From NCBI GenBank assembly GCA_024278345.1, contig JAJRTK010000097.1:1-8583 (forward strand): a stretch of 8,583 nucleotides of DNA, written 5' to 3'. The translations under genes were made by a program, and so were the position numbers. Source of the DNA: a bacterium (lineage in GTDB: Bacteria; CSSED10-310; JAJRTK01). Every line of letters begins with the position of its first letter. The first letter of the stretch is position 1. The notes beneath the pieces were generated by a model. That model made no database searches. It was not told where the DNA came from and worked only from the letters and a program-made list of their open reading frames with translations. Below are positions 1 through 5,853 of the stretch, piece by piece.

Positions 1-252
1 CGATACGAGAGCCAGCTCCAGGCCGTGCGCTTGACCGTGGAAGACTGGGGGACAGGAATTCCCGCCGAAATGCGGGAGAAGCTCTTCATGCCTTATTTTT
101 CAACCAAGCGCCACGGAACGGGTCTTGGACTCGCCATCGTCCAGCAGATTGTAAGCGATCACCACGGATATGTCAGGGTCCAGGAGGGGGCCGAAGGTGG
201 CACGAGATTCGTCCTCGATCTTCCGGCCCCTCTCCCTTCCTTTTGCCCTTGA
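1..252 (+). CDS. Sensor histidine kinase, C-terminal ATPase end (5' partial)
   Basis: The reading frame is open from base 1 and ends at TGA 250-252, so only about the last 83 residues are present. It shows the ATP-binding landmarks of a histidine kinase in order: a G1 box (DWGTGIP), an F box (LFMPYFSTK) and a G2 box (GTGLGLAIV), then the usual final strands (VRVQEGAEGGTRFVLDLP). The H box, N box and any sensor domain lie upstream of the window. The F-to-G2 stretch, with a very short lid (STKRHGTGLGLAIVQQIVSDH), resembles the NtrY/NtrB group that partners NtrC-type regulators; this is family resemblance, not proof. The protein would use ATP to phosphorylate a conserved histidine on its missing part. 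The gene that follows on this strand is more than 1 kb away, behind repeats, so it is probably the end of its own operon. The kinase-end assignment is very sure; the subgroup is not. Confidence 0.9.
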   Translation, partial: RYESQLQAVRLTVEDWGTGIPAEMREKLFMPYFSTKRHGTGLGLAIVQQIVSDHHGYVRVQEGAEGGTRFVLDLPAPLPSFCP

Positions 253-268
253 CGCCGGAACGACGACT

Positions 269-616
269 AGGAGCCTGTTGCACATTGCTCACTTCCCGGA
301 ATCCTAGGCCCACATCCAGTGTCGGGCGCCATCTGCTCACTTCCCGGAATCCTGGTCGTGCTCTTCTTTTAGGGCGGAGTTGTCGGCAAACCCTTTGTTT
401 TCCTCGTGTTGCGTTCCGCTCACATCGGCGGCAGTCCGTCCGCCGCTGTTCGCCATCATCGCCGCTCTCACTCTCCACTGCCCGAAGGCCGAAGCACCAC
501 CGGAATCCTAAGGCCCACATCCAGTGTCGGGCGCAATCCGTAGCACCCTGTGCAGAGTCATGCACTGAAAAAAATGCTGATTTTTGGGTTCGGAAGCCTA
601 TCCGCAACAGGATCCT
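269..616 (+). repeat. R1 repeat, expanded copy with terminal inverted repeats
   Basis: This 348-bp unit is bounded by AGGAGCCTGTTGC (269-281) and its inverse GCAACAGGATCCT (604-616), 12 of 13 bases complementary. Its two ends match, in reverse orientation, the 143-bp copy at 4766-4908: shared stretches include the TTGCTCACTTCC region, GGCCCACATC, AATCCGTAGCACCCTGTGCA and GCCTATCCGCAACAGG. It is about 205 bp longer than that copy because of an internal expansion: TGCTCACTTCCCGGAATCCT occurs at 286-305 and again at 334-353, and the segment at 297-329 recurs at 500-534. The extra material (about 354-499) is itself related to sequence just outside the other copy. No transposase is encoded, so it looks like a non-autonomous, MITE-like or REP-like element. 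No clear target duplication is visible. It starts 17 bases after the stop codon of the kinase fragment. Confidence 0.75.
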
Positions 617-944
617 GGCCTCCACGGAATCTCCCCGTTAGCAGTGGACAAATCTAGAACTACTTGCTTCTTTGGTGGGTAAGATATCCGGGAGATTTCA
701 TCACGGATCGACCGCCGCGCCTTCACCATCATCTCCACCAGCGTTTTCGTCGGGCGGATTCCCCGACGGTTTGCATGACTACGTCTCTGATATCCCTTCC
801 CCTTCTTGGTGGAAACGTGTCCCGCTGCTTGGCGCCGGTTCGTGGTGAGGAGGTCCGGACTCCATGAAACGGCATGAAGAAACGAATGTTCCAGCGGGTA
901 TCTACGCAAGGCGGGGCAAGGTGTCGCCGGGGAAAAACTTGATC
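617..944. other. Gene-poor stretch, nothing recognised
   Basis: I see no gene I can support here. The minus strand stays open for about 100 codons across 598-909 with a basic reading (including TKTLVEMMVKARRSIRDEIS), but the frame runs into the R1 repeat at its end, matches no family I recognise and has no convincing ribosome binding site. The plus-strand frames are short. It may be a decayed gene or mobile-element remnant. Confidence 0.4.
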
Positions 945-1262
945 TCGGACAACGCTGCGCTCCGCTCGGCGGGTCACGTTTGCGTGACTCGAAGGGTCAC
1001 GCATCGCGTTACCCGGCGGTCGTCCGAAAATTGTAGCATGCGGGCCTCCCGGCCCGCATGCATAGGGCTTTGCCCTGCACCCACCAGGGAACTCGCAAGG
1101 ACCCGTTGCAATGAAAGGCAACGGGAGGGACGGAGAAGAGGAAGCCTCCAGTGGACGGTTCCGCCGTTCTCCACCCACGTTTACCGTGAAATTACAGGCA
1201 AAGCAGACATCTGTCTTGCCGTGAAAGTACACGCCAGCATGGAGGGCGGAAGGCCTCCATGC
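945..1262. repeat. H-family repeat copy A: run of consecutive hairpins (decayed)
   Basis: At least six stem-loops follow one another: GTCACG/CGTGAC (973-988), GGGTCACGC/GCGTTACCC with one mismatch (994-1014), GCATGCGGGCC/GGCCCGCATGC (1036-1061, perfect 11 bp, loop TCCC), AGGGC/GCCCT (1064-1076), CCCGTTGC/GCAACGGG (1102-1125) and GCATGGAGG/CCTCCATGC (1237-1262). An imperfect one lies at 1198-1221. Parts match the reverse complement of the insertion at 7309-7522: CACGCATCGC, CGGTCGTCCG, AGGGCTTTGCCCTGCACCC then ACCAGGGA, CCCACGTTTA, and the 16-mer TGAAAGTACACGCCAG (1222-1237). The order is rearranged and the GC hairpin modules differ, so this is a decayed or recombined relative. It lies directly upstream of the heme-kinase gene and could hold its promoter or affect its transcript, but I see no clear -35/-10 pair. 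Confidence 0.7.
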
Positions 1263-1381
1263 GAAAAGATTGGGGGGCTAAAACATCGGGGGCCGCGGCG
1301 TCCAGCCTTTCATGCTTCTGGGGTGTTGGCCAAAGCTTCCATGAGCGTTACGTGGATACCGGTTTCAGCCAGAGGTGCGCA
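1263..1381 (+). other. Remnant of H-element right end, possibly with a sliver of an Rpn gene
   Basis: Positions 1308-1329 (TTTCATGCTTCTGGGGTG...) resemble the right end of the H insertion at 7309-7522 read on the minus strand (TTTCATACTTCCGGGGTG...). Both continue to a CTCCATGA or TTCCATGA end followed by GTTA. The plus-strand frame through 1340-1380 reads FHERYVDTGFSQRC, faintly like the LHEGYPDRNFLLRW read across the right junction of the later insertion. This suggests that an element-plus-Rpn-gene fragment was left here. The frame is open into the kinase gene, so a computed ORF starts at 1259, but that ATG sits inside a hairpin and I do not take it as the start. Confidence 0.4.
1371..1376 (+). 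promoter_or_regulatory. Ribosome binding site deciding a GTG start
   Basis: AGAGGT lies five bases before the GTG at 1382 and is the best Shine-Dalgarno match ahead of the heme kinase. The upstream ATG (1259) lies in a repeat hairpin. The downstream ATG (1421) has AAGG directly against it, too close to work well. Confidence 0.6.
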
Positions 1382-3349
1382 GTGACAAAATCGCCTGAAA
1401 TCTCCGTTGAGACGGCAAGGATGGAGCGAGCGGCCGACGCCGGACTCCGACGTTTCGTCTGGCTTCTTTCCATTGGCTGGACGGTTGTCGCCCTGGCCTC
1501 CTCGGGCTGGGGTTGGCGGGATGCCAGGCAAGATGCCGTGAAGATGGGGCTGGTGAGGGCTCACAGCCAGTTCCAGAAGGAGGCCGTGGCCCATTCCTAT
1601 TTGGCGGAACGTCCTCGCGCACCTTCCCTTGGTGGCGTTCGCCAACCGGGTGGCGATCTGGAAGAGGAGGGAAGATCCACGGAAACAATGAGCCAGGGTG
1701 CTAAGGCGTCGCCCAAGGCGGCAAAGCCTCAGATAGCCGCTGCCGCGCCTGCCTATATGGATGATCTTCTGAGGAACTTGCTGGCCGATTCCTATGGGCT
1801 TTCAAGCCATCTGACAAGTCTCAAGCCCCTGGATCTGAGGAACGACCCCGACCCCTGGGACAGAGAGGCCCTGAAGCTTCTGGAAACGGGCCTAGCCGAA
1901 GTCAAGGAGGTGATTCGAATCGATGGAGCCCCCTATTTGAAAGTCATGCGGCCTTTGTATGTCAAGAAGGCATGCCTTACCTGCCACGGTTCCCAAGGCT
2001 ATTCAGTGGGCGATGTTCGTGGCGGGATCGTCGTCACGTTTCCCATGGCCTCTGCCTGGGAGCAAGTCTGGCCGGAGCTCAGGGCGACTCTCATCGGACA
2101 TCTGGTTCTCTGGATCGTGGGGCTTGTGGCCATTGGTTGGGGCGGTCGCCGTTTTGCCCGCGGGGCCCGTGAGTATCGCCGTGCGCAAGAGGAGCTCCAC
2201 CGGAGTGAACATCGGTTCGCCTCTTTGTTCCAGAACATGTTCAACGCCATTGTTTACCAGCGGGTGGTTTACGATGATTCCGGTCGCCCGTGTGACGCGG
2301 TTGTCCTGGCTGTCAACGAGGCTTTCGAGCGGGATACTGGCATCTCTAGATCCGAGATTGTAGGTCGGCCCATCAGCAAGATCATGGAGAAGCTCGTTTT
2401 TCCAGACACCGATTGGCGCCCCGGCTTTCGGCGGTGCGTCGATGGCGGAGAGATCCTTCGTTTCGAGCACTGGATCGAACCCCTTGGCCGGTGTTTTGCC
2501 CTTTCAGTTTTTACTCCGGCAGAGGGCTATCTGGCCGTTCTTGGCGAAGATGTTACGGAGCTTCGGCGGAGCCAAGAAGAACGGCTCCGCCTCCAGGAGC
2601 AGCTCAGAAAATCTCAGAAGCTCGAGGCTCTGGGGAAGCTGGCCGGCGGCATTGCCCACGATTTCAACAACCTCTTGACCGTTCTGTTTGGCATGACCAC
2701 TCTCATCCGGTCCCGGCTAAAAAGACCGGAGATCCCCGTTGCCGATATCGAAGAGAAACTCGACGATATCGAGGAAGCCAGTGCTCACGCAGCCGCCTTG
2801 ACCCGCCAGCTCCTGACTTTCAGCCGCCGTGGCCAAGTGAACCTCGAACTCTTCGAACCCAATCCCATCGTCCGAGGCCTGCGAAAGCTCGTCGCCAGGA
2901 TGGTGGGAGACAAAATCGATCTTGCCATATCTCTGGGCAAGGACGTTGGGAAGATCCGCGCCGATGTGGGGCAGCTCGAGCAAGTTGTGCTGAACCTCGC
3001 CATCAATGCCCGGGACGCCATGCCTGGCGGTGGAAAACTGGAGATTTCCACCGAATCCGTGGCCATTTCCTCTCAGACCGCATTACTTTGGCAGGTGAAG
3101 CCGGGGCGATTCATGCAATTGACCGTGACCGACACGGGAACCGGCATGAGTCCGGAGATTCTGGAACGGATTTACGAGCCCTTCTTCACCACGAAGAAAA
3201 ACGGCCAGGGAACGGGCCTGGGCCTTGCCACTGTATATGGTATCGTTCGGGGCGCTAGCGGCCATATTGAGGTGGAAAGCCAGCCCGGGGTCGGCACAAC
3301 TTTCAGAGTTTGTTTTCCGGAGGTCTCGCCTTCCGCCGACGAGGCCTAG
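1382..3349 (+). CDS. Membrane sensor histidine kinase with c-type heme DUF3365 (Tll0287-like) domain and PAS
   Basis: Counting from GTG 1382 the protein has 655 residues. A first membrane segment spans about 25-43 (FVWLLSIGWTVVALASSGW). It is followed by a periplasmic region ending near 235, then a second membrane segment at about 236-255 (TLIGHLVLWIVGLVAIGWGG). The periplasmic part carries DUF3365/Tll0287 hallmarks: HLTSLKPLDLRNDPDPWDREAL, then YLKVMRPLYVKKACLTCHG with a heme-c attachment motif C198-x-x-C201-H202 (DNA 1973-1987), then GDVRGGIVVTFPM. A PAS domain follows (about 275-394), then HisKA with the phosphoacceptor H426 in GGIAHDFNNLL. The ATPase has an N box (VVLNLAINARDAM, N542), G1 DTGTG (584-588), F box EPFFTTK and G2 GTGLGLA (610-616). 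All catalytic motifs are intact. Domains of this type are thought to sense redox state or small ligands through heme; the ligand here is unknown. The regulator gene starts 65 bases downstream on the same strand, so the two are probably co-transcribed. The stretch at about 75-120 is Ala/Lys/Gly-rich and looks unlike the usual family sequence. Confidence 0.9.
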   Translation: MTKSPEISVETARMERAADAGLRRFVWLLSIGWTVVALASSGWGWRDARQDAVKMGLVRAHSQFQKEAVAHSYLAERPRAPSLGGVRQPGGDLEEEGRSTETMSQGAKASPKAAKPQIAAAAPAYMDDLLRNLLADSYGLSSHLTSLKPLDLRNDPDPWDREALKLLETGLAEVKEVIRIDGAPYLKVMRPLYVKKACLTCHGSQGYSVGDVRGGIVVTFPMASAWEQVWPELRATLIGHLVLWIVGLVAIGWGGRRFARGAREYRRAQEELHRSEHRFASLFQNMFNAIVYQRVVYDDSGRPCDAVVLAVNEAFERDTGISRSEIVGRPISKIMEKLVFPDTDWRPGFRRCVDGGEILRFEHWIEPLGRCFALSVFTPAEGYLAVLGEDVTELRRSQEERLRLQEQLRKSQKLEALGKLAGGIAHDFNNLLTVLFGMTTLIRSRLKRPEIPVADIEEKLDDIEEASAHAAALTRQLLTFSRRGQVNLELFEPNPIVRGLRKLVARMVGDKIDLAISLGKDVGKIRADVGQLEQVVLNLAINARDAMPGGGKLEISTESVAISSQTALLWQVKPGRFMQLTVTDTGTGMSPEILERIYEPFFTTKKNGQGTGLGLATVYGIVRGASGHIEVESQPGVGTTFRVCFPEVSPSADEA

Positions 3350-3365
3350 CTCGAAGAACAGAAAA

Positions 3366-3396
3366 CCGGCCAACAGGCGCTGCCGGCCTCTTTTTT
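3366..3396 (+). terminator. Possible weak terminator or attenuator between kinase and regulator
   Basis: CCGGC (3366-3370) can pair with GCCGG (3382-3386) across an 11-base loop, and the run CCTCTTTTTT (3387-3396) follows. The stem is only 5 bp, so if it acts at all it would reduce read-through into the regulator rather than end transcription. Confidence 0.3.
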
Positions 3397-3414
3397 CCAT
3401 GGAAACCCCTTTTG

Positions 3415-4767
3415 ATGCCGGAAAAGGCCAAAATATTGGTAGCCGTCGAGGAAACTCGGCTGGGTGAGCGGCTCCGCCATCTATTGAATCAGCTCGGCCA
3501 CCGGGTGACGCTCCTTAAAACCAGTGATCTCGCACTCCGCTATCTGGAGCGGGAGCCGTTCGATGCGTTGATCATGAGTCTCTCGCTGCCCCAGCATGGC
3601 GGATTCCGAGTGCTTGAAGTCTGTCGCGAAAGGCACCGGAGGATGGGCGTCATCATAATCGGGCAGCGCGGGGAGGCCGAAAAAACGGTCAGGGCCCTGG
3701 AAGCCGGCGCGTACGACTCTCTTGCCCGTCCATTGAGCCTGGAGCGGATTCGGGTGGTCCTCCAGCGCCTCATGGATCGGCAACGCCTGGAGAGAGAAAA
3801 CCGAGAGCTCCACCGAGAGCTCCACGACCGGTGGGGGATCCACAACCTCATTGGAATCTCGCCGGCCATGAGACGTATTTACGATCAGATCGTGCAGGTG
3901 GCGCCTTCCAAGGCGAGTCTTCTGATTTGTGGGGAGAGCGGCACTGGTAAAGAGCTGGTTGCCCGGGCGGTCCACGACATCTCCAAGCGTTCCGGCGGTC
4001 CCTTCGTTGCGGTGAACTGCGGCGCTTTTTCCGAAAACCTGATTTCGGACGAGCTTTTCGGCCATGTCAGGGGCGCTTTTACCGATGCGGCCAGCGATAA
4101 GCCTGGCGTTTTCGAACAGGCCGATGGCGGGACTCTCTTCCTGGACGAGGTCGCCGAGCTGGCCCTTCCCGTGCAAGCAAGATTGCTCCGCGTTCTTCAG
4201 GATCACAGGGTACAAAAGCTTGGATCAACAAAAACAACCGCCGTCGATCTCCGTGTCATTGCCGCCACTCACCGGGATCTGGAGAAACTCGTGGGCCAGG
4301 GCTCCTTCCGGGAGGACCTCCTCTACCGGCTGAGGGTTGTTCTCGTCACCTTGCCGCCTCTGCGGGAAAGACTGGAGGACATTCCCCTCCTGGTTGACCA
4401 CTTCGTCCGCCGATACGCGGCGGAGAACCAGCGCCCCGTCCGAGGCGTTACACGAAGCCTCATGGATGCGCTTCTTAGCTATTCCTGGCCGGGAAACATT
4501 CGGGAGCTCGAAAATGCCGTCCAGGGGATGGTCGTCCTTTGTACCGGTGATCGCTTAACAGAAGAGGATCTGCCTCGACACATCAAGAGCAGCTTTTCCT
4601 CGCCAAGCCTCGATCTCCACGTGGGGATGACCTTGGCACGGATTGAGCGGGAAGCGATCTTGAAAACCCTGGCTTTCACCGGCGGCCACAAAAGGAAGAC
4701 CGCCAAGATCCTGGGGATCGGTCTCCGAACCCTCTTTCGAAGGCTCAAAGAATATACTGGGGACTAG
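3415..4767 (+). CDS. NtrC-family sigma-54 activator with degenerate receiver domain
   Basis: From ATG 3415 the protein has 450 residues. The frame is open further upstream to 3310, but that would overlap the kinase gene, and the KILV strand typical of a receiver start begins at residue 6. Receiver about 5-118: the acidic pair expected near 11-12 reads V-E, the phosphoacceptor aspartate is Ser55 (DALIMSLSLP), the conserved Thr/Ser is Gly83 (VIIIGQRG), and the conserved Lys is Arg105 (AYDSLARPL). A helical linker follows (119-140). The AAA+ domain (about 143-375) is intact: Walker A GESGTGKE (173-180), GAFTDA loop (220-225, usually GAFTGA), Walker B GGTLFLDEV (238-246), sensor I ATHRDL, arginine-finger region FREDLLYRL and sensor II SWPGNIRELENAV. 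The Fis-type helix-turn-helix is at the end (AILKTLAFTGGHKRKTAKILGIGLRTLFRRLKEY). It should bind upstream DNA and use ATP to open sigma-54 promoters. Classical phosphorylation by the neighbouring kinase looks impossible. The ribosome binding site is weak (GGAAA at 3401-3405). The TAG stop overlaps the edge of an R1 repeat. Confidence 0.92.
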   Translation: MPEKAKILVAVEETRLGERLRHLLNQLGHRVTLLKTSDLALRYLEREPFDALIMSLSLPQHGGFRVLEVCRERHRRMGVIIIGQRGEAEKTVRALEAGAYDSLARPLSLERIRVVLQRLMDRQRLERENRELHRELHDRWGIHNLIGISPAMRRIYDQIVQVAPSKASLLICGESGTGKELVARAVHDISKRSGGPFVAVNCGAFSENLISDELFGHVRGAFTDAASDKPGVFEQADGGTLFLDEVAELALPVQARLLRVLQDHRVQKLGSTKTTAVDLRVIAATHRDLEKLVGQGSFREDLLYRLRVVLVTLPPLRERLEDIPLLVDHFVRRYAAENQRPVRGVTRSLMDALLSYSWPGNIRELENAVQGMVVLCTGDRLTEEDLPRHIKSSFSSPSLDLHVGMTLARIEREAILKTLAFTGGHKRKTAKILGIGLRTLFRRLKEYTGD

Positions 4768-4908
4768 GAGCCTGTTGCGGATAGGCTCCCGGAGACGAAA
4801 ATCAGCGTTTTTTGCCAGCGCATGACTCTGCACAGGGTGCTACGGATTGCGCCCACAGTCGATGTGGGCCTCGCCTTCCGGGAAGTGAGCAATGTGGAAC
4901 AGGCTCCT
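4766..4908 (-). repeat. R1 repeat, short complete copy
   Basis: A 143-bp unit with ends AGGAGCCTGTTGC (4766-4778) and GGAACAGGCTCCT (4896-4908), complementary at 12 of 13 bases. Read on the minus strand it matches the two ends of the R1 copy at 269-616, including GGCCCACATC, CGCAATCCGTAGCACCCTG, TGCAGAGTCATGC and GGGAGCCTATCCGCAACAGG. Its first two bases are the last two of the regulator's TAG stop. GGAGCCT (4767-4773) can also pair with AGGCTCC (4783-4789) as a 7-bp hairpin directly after the gene, so the element may act as the 3' end structure of the operon. No protein is encoded. The R1-related sequence continues beyond it: 4917-4986 resembles the interior of the other copy (GATGCTTCGG, GGCGGACGGATTGCCG). 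Confidence 0.75.
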
Positions 4909-4924
4909 GGGCACGAATGATGCT
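4909..4924 (+). promoter_or_regulatory. Candidate sigma-54 (-24/-12) promoter for the hydrolase gene
   Basis: GGGCACGAATGATGCT matches the consensus TGGCACG-N4-TTGCW at 10 of 12 defined positions, with the invariant GG (4910-4911) and GC (4922-4923) correctly spaced. Transcription would start near 4935, leaving a leader of about 170 bases before ATG 5104. It lies between a sigma-54 activator gene and the hydrolase, which fits, but one such match in 8.6 kb can arise by chance, and the -12 half is shared with repeat-related sequence. Confidence 0.35.
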
Positions 4925-5103
4925 TCGGGCCTCATGGAAAGGCGAGTGGCGGCGGACGGATTGCCGTCGCCGCGAGCGGACTCAACCCCCATCGTTGCCA
5001 TCGGTCGTGAGAGTTTCGGGTTGTAGCCGGGTGGTTTTCACGGTAAGCTCCCCTGGCGTTCGCGGGAAGTTGCCATGGACAAAAATGGAATGGATGGAAC
5101 GAC

Positions 5104-5853
5104 ATGACCGGGCTGCTCGTGGTGCCACTGGGGGTTGGAGATGCCTTTTCGGCGTTTCGTTATTCGTCTTGCTTGGCCCTGGAGTCGGCGGGGAAATGGT
5201 TACTGATCGACTGTCCGCACCCCATCCGGAAAGTCTTGTGGGAAGCCTCCCAGACAGCAAACATCGAGCTTGACATCGACTCGTTTCAGGCCGTGGTTTT
5301 GACGCACCTCCATGCCGACCACTGTTCAGGGCTGGAGGGGTTTGCCTATTTCTGCAAGTTTGCGCTGGGACGGAGAGCCCGGTTGCTTCTGCACCCTGCC
5401 GTAAAAGAGCGTCTCTGGGAAGGCTGCCTCGCGGCTGGGATGGAGCGTCTCCTGGTGGCCGATGGAACAGGCTCGGAACCCAAAGGGTTGGACGATTACT
5501 TTGAGATCGACTCCCTGTCGGAGAAGCTCGCGGCAAAGGTCGGTCCCTTCACCATTGAATGCCAGAGGACGATCCACCACGTTCCTACGACGGCGCTCAA
5601 GATCCATGCGGGTGGTCGTTGCCTTGGCTACAGCTCCGACACATCTTTCGACCCTTCGCTCTTGGAATGGCTCGCCGGCGCCGATTTCATCATCCATGAA
5701 ACGAACTACGGGGTCCACACGCCCTACGAGAAGCTCGCCCAGCTTCCCCAAGAGTTGCGCCAGAAAATGCGCCTCATTCACTATCCCGATGATTTCGATC
5801 TCGATGCCAGTATCATCGAGCCTCTGCGGGAAGGTTGTTGTTACGAGGTATAA
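5104..5853 (+). CDS. Metallo-beta-lactamase-fold hydrolase
   Basis: The protein has 249 residues and no signal peptide, so it is probably cytoplasmic. It carries a full set of metal ligands of the metallo-beta-lactamase fold: T67-H-L-H-A-D-H73 (HxHxDH, which normally binds two zinc ions), a histidine at 158/159 (TIHHVPTTALKI), D179 (LGYSSDT), H198 (IIHETN) and H226 (RLIHYPDD). The spacing and the YSSDT and HETN motifs recall the RNase Z/PhnP-like branch (phosphodiesterases) more than true beta-lactamases, but the flexible-arm sequence of RNase Z is not visible, so the substrate is unknown. The ATG has only a weak GGA five bases upstream, and no in-frame start lies close above it. About 195 bases separate it from the R1 repeat, and a candidate sigma-54 promoter lies at 4909-4924. 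Its last 41 bases overlap the convergent DUF1330-like gene. Confidence 0.88.
   Translation: MTGLLVVPLGVGDAFSAFRYSSCLALESAGKWLLIDCPHPIRKVLWEASQTANIELDIDSFQAVVLTHLHADHCSGLEGFAYFCKFALGRRARLLLHPAVKERLWEGCLAAGMERLLVADGTGSEPKGLDDYFEIDSLSEKLAAKVGPFTIECQRTIHHVPTTALKIHAGGRCLGYSSDTSFDPSLLEWLAGADFIIHETNYGVHTPYEKLAQLPQELRQKMRLIHYPDDFDLDASIIEPLREGCCYEV

Noticed and set aside
598-909. 103-codon minus-strand frame as a gene
   Set aside because: No ribosome binding site or known family, and its end runs into the R1 repeat; kept only as a note on the gene-poor stretch.
945-1262. CRISPR array
   Set aside because: The hairpins differ from one another and have no regular repeat-spacer period, and no cas genes are present.
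1259-1381. Longer N-terminus of the heme kinase from ATG 1259
   Set aside because: The ATG is in the arm of a perfect 9-bp hairpin (1237-1262) and the extension matches element remnants; GTG 1382 has a good ribosome binding site.
3310-3414. Longer regulator start at TTG 3310
   Set aside because: It would overlap the kinase gene by 40 bases and add an Arg-rich segment not found ahead of receiver domains; ATG 3415 places the KILV strand at the normal distance.
3481-4215. 244-codon minus-strand frame inside the regulator gene
   Set aside because: It is a shadow of the regulator's coding frame; the plus strand encodes a clear AAA+ domain.
4812-5273. 153-codon plus-strand frame across the R1 repeat and hydrolase start
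   Set aside because: It reads through repeat DNA and lies out of frame over the hydrolase; no family features.
5104-5853. Antibiotic-degrading beta-lactamase
   Set aside because: The metal motif is shared by the whole superfamily; there is no signal peptide, and the YSSDT and HETN motifs fit phosphodiesterase-like branches better.
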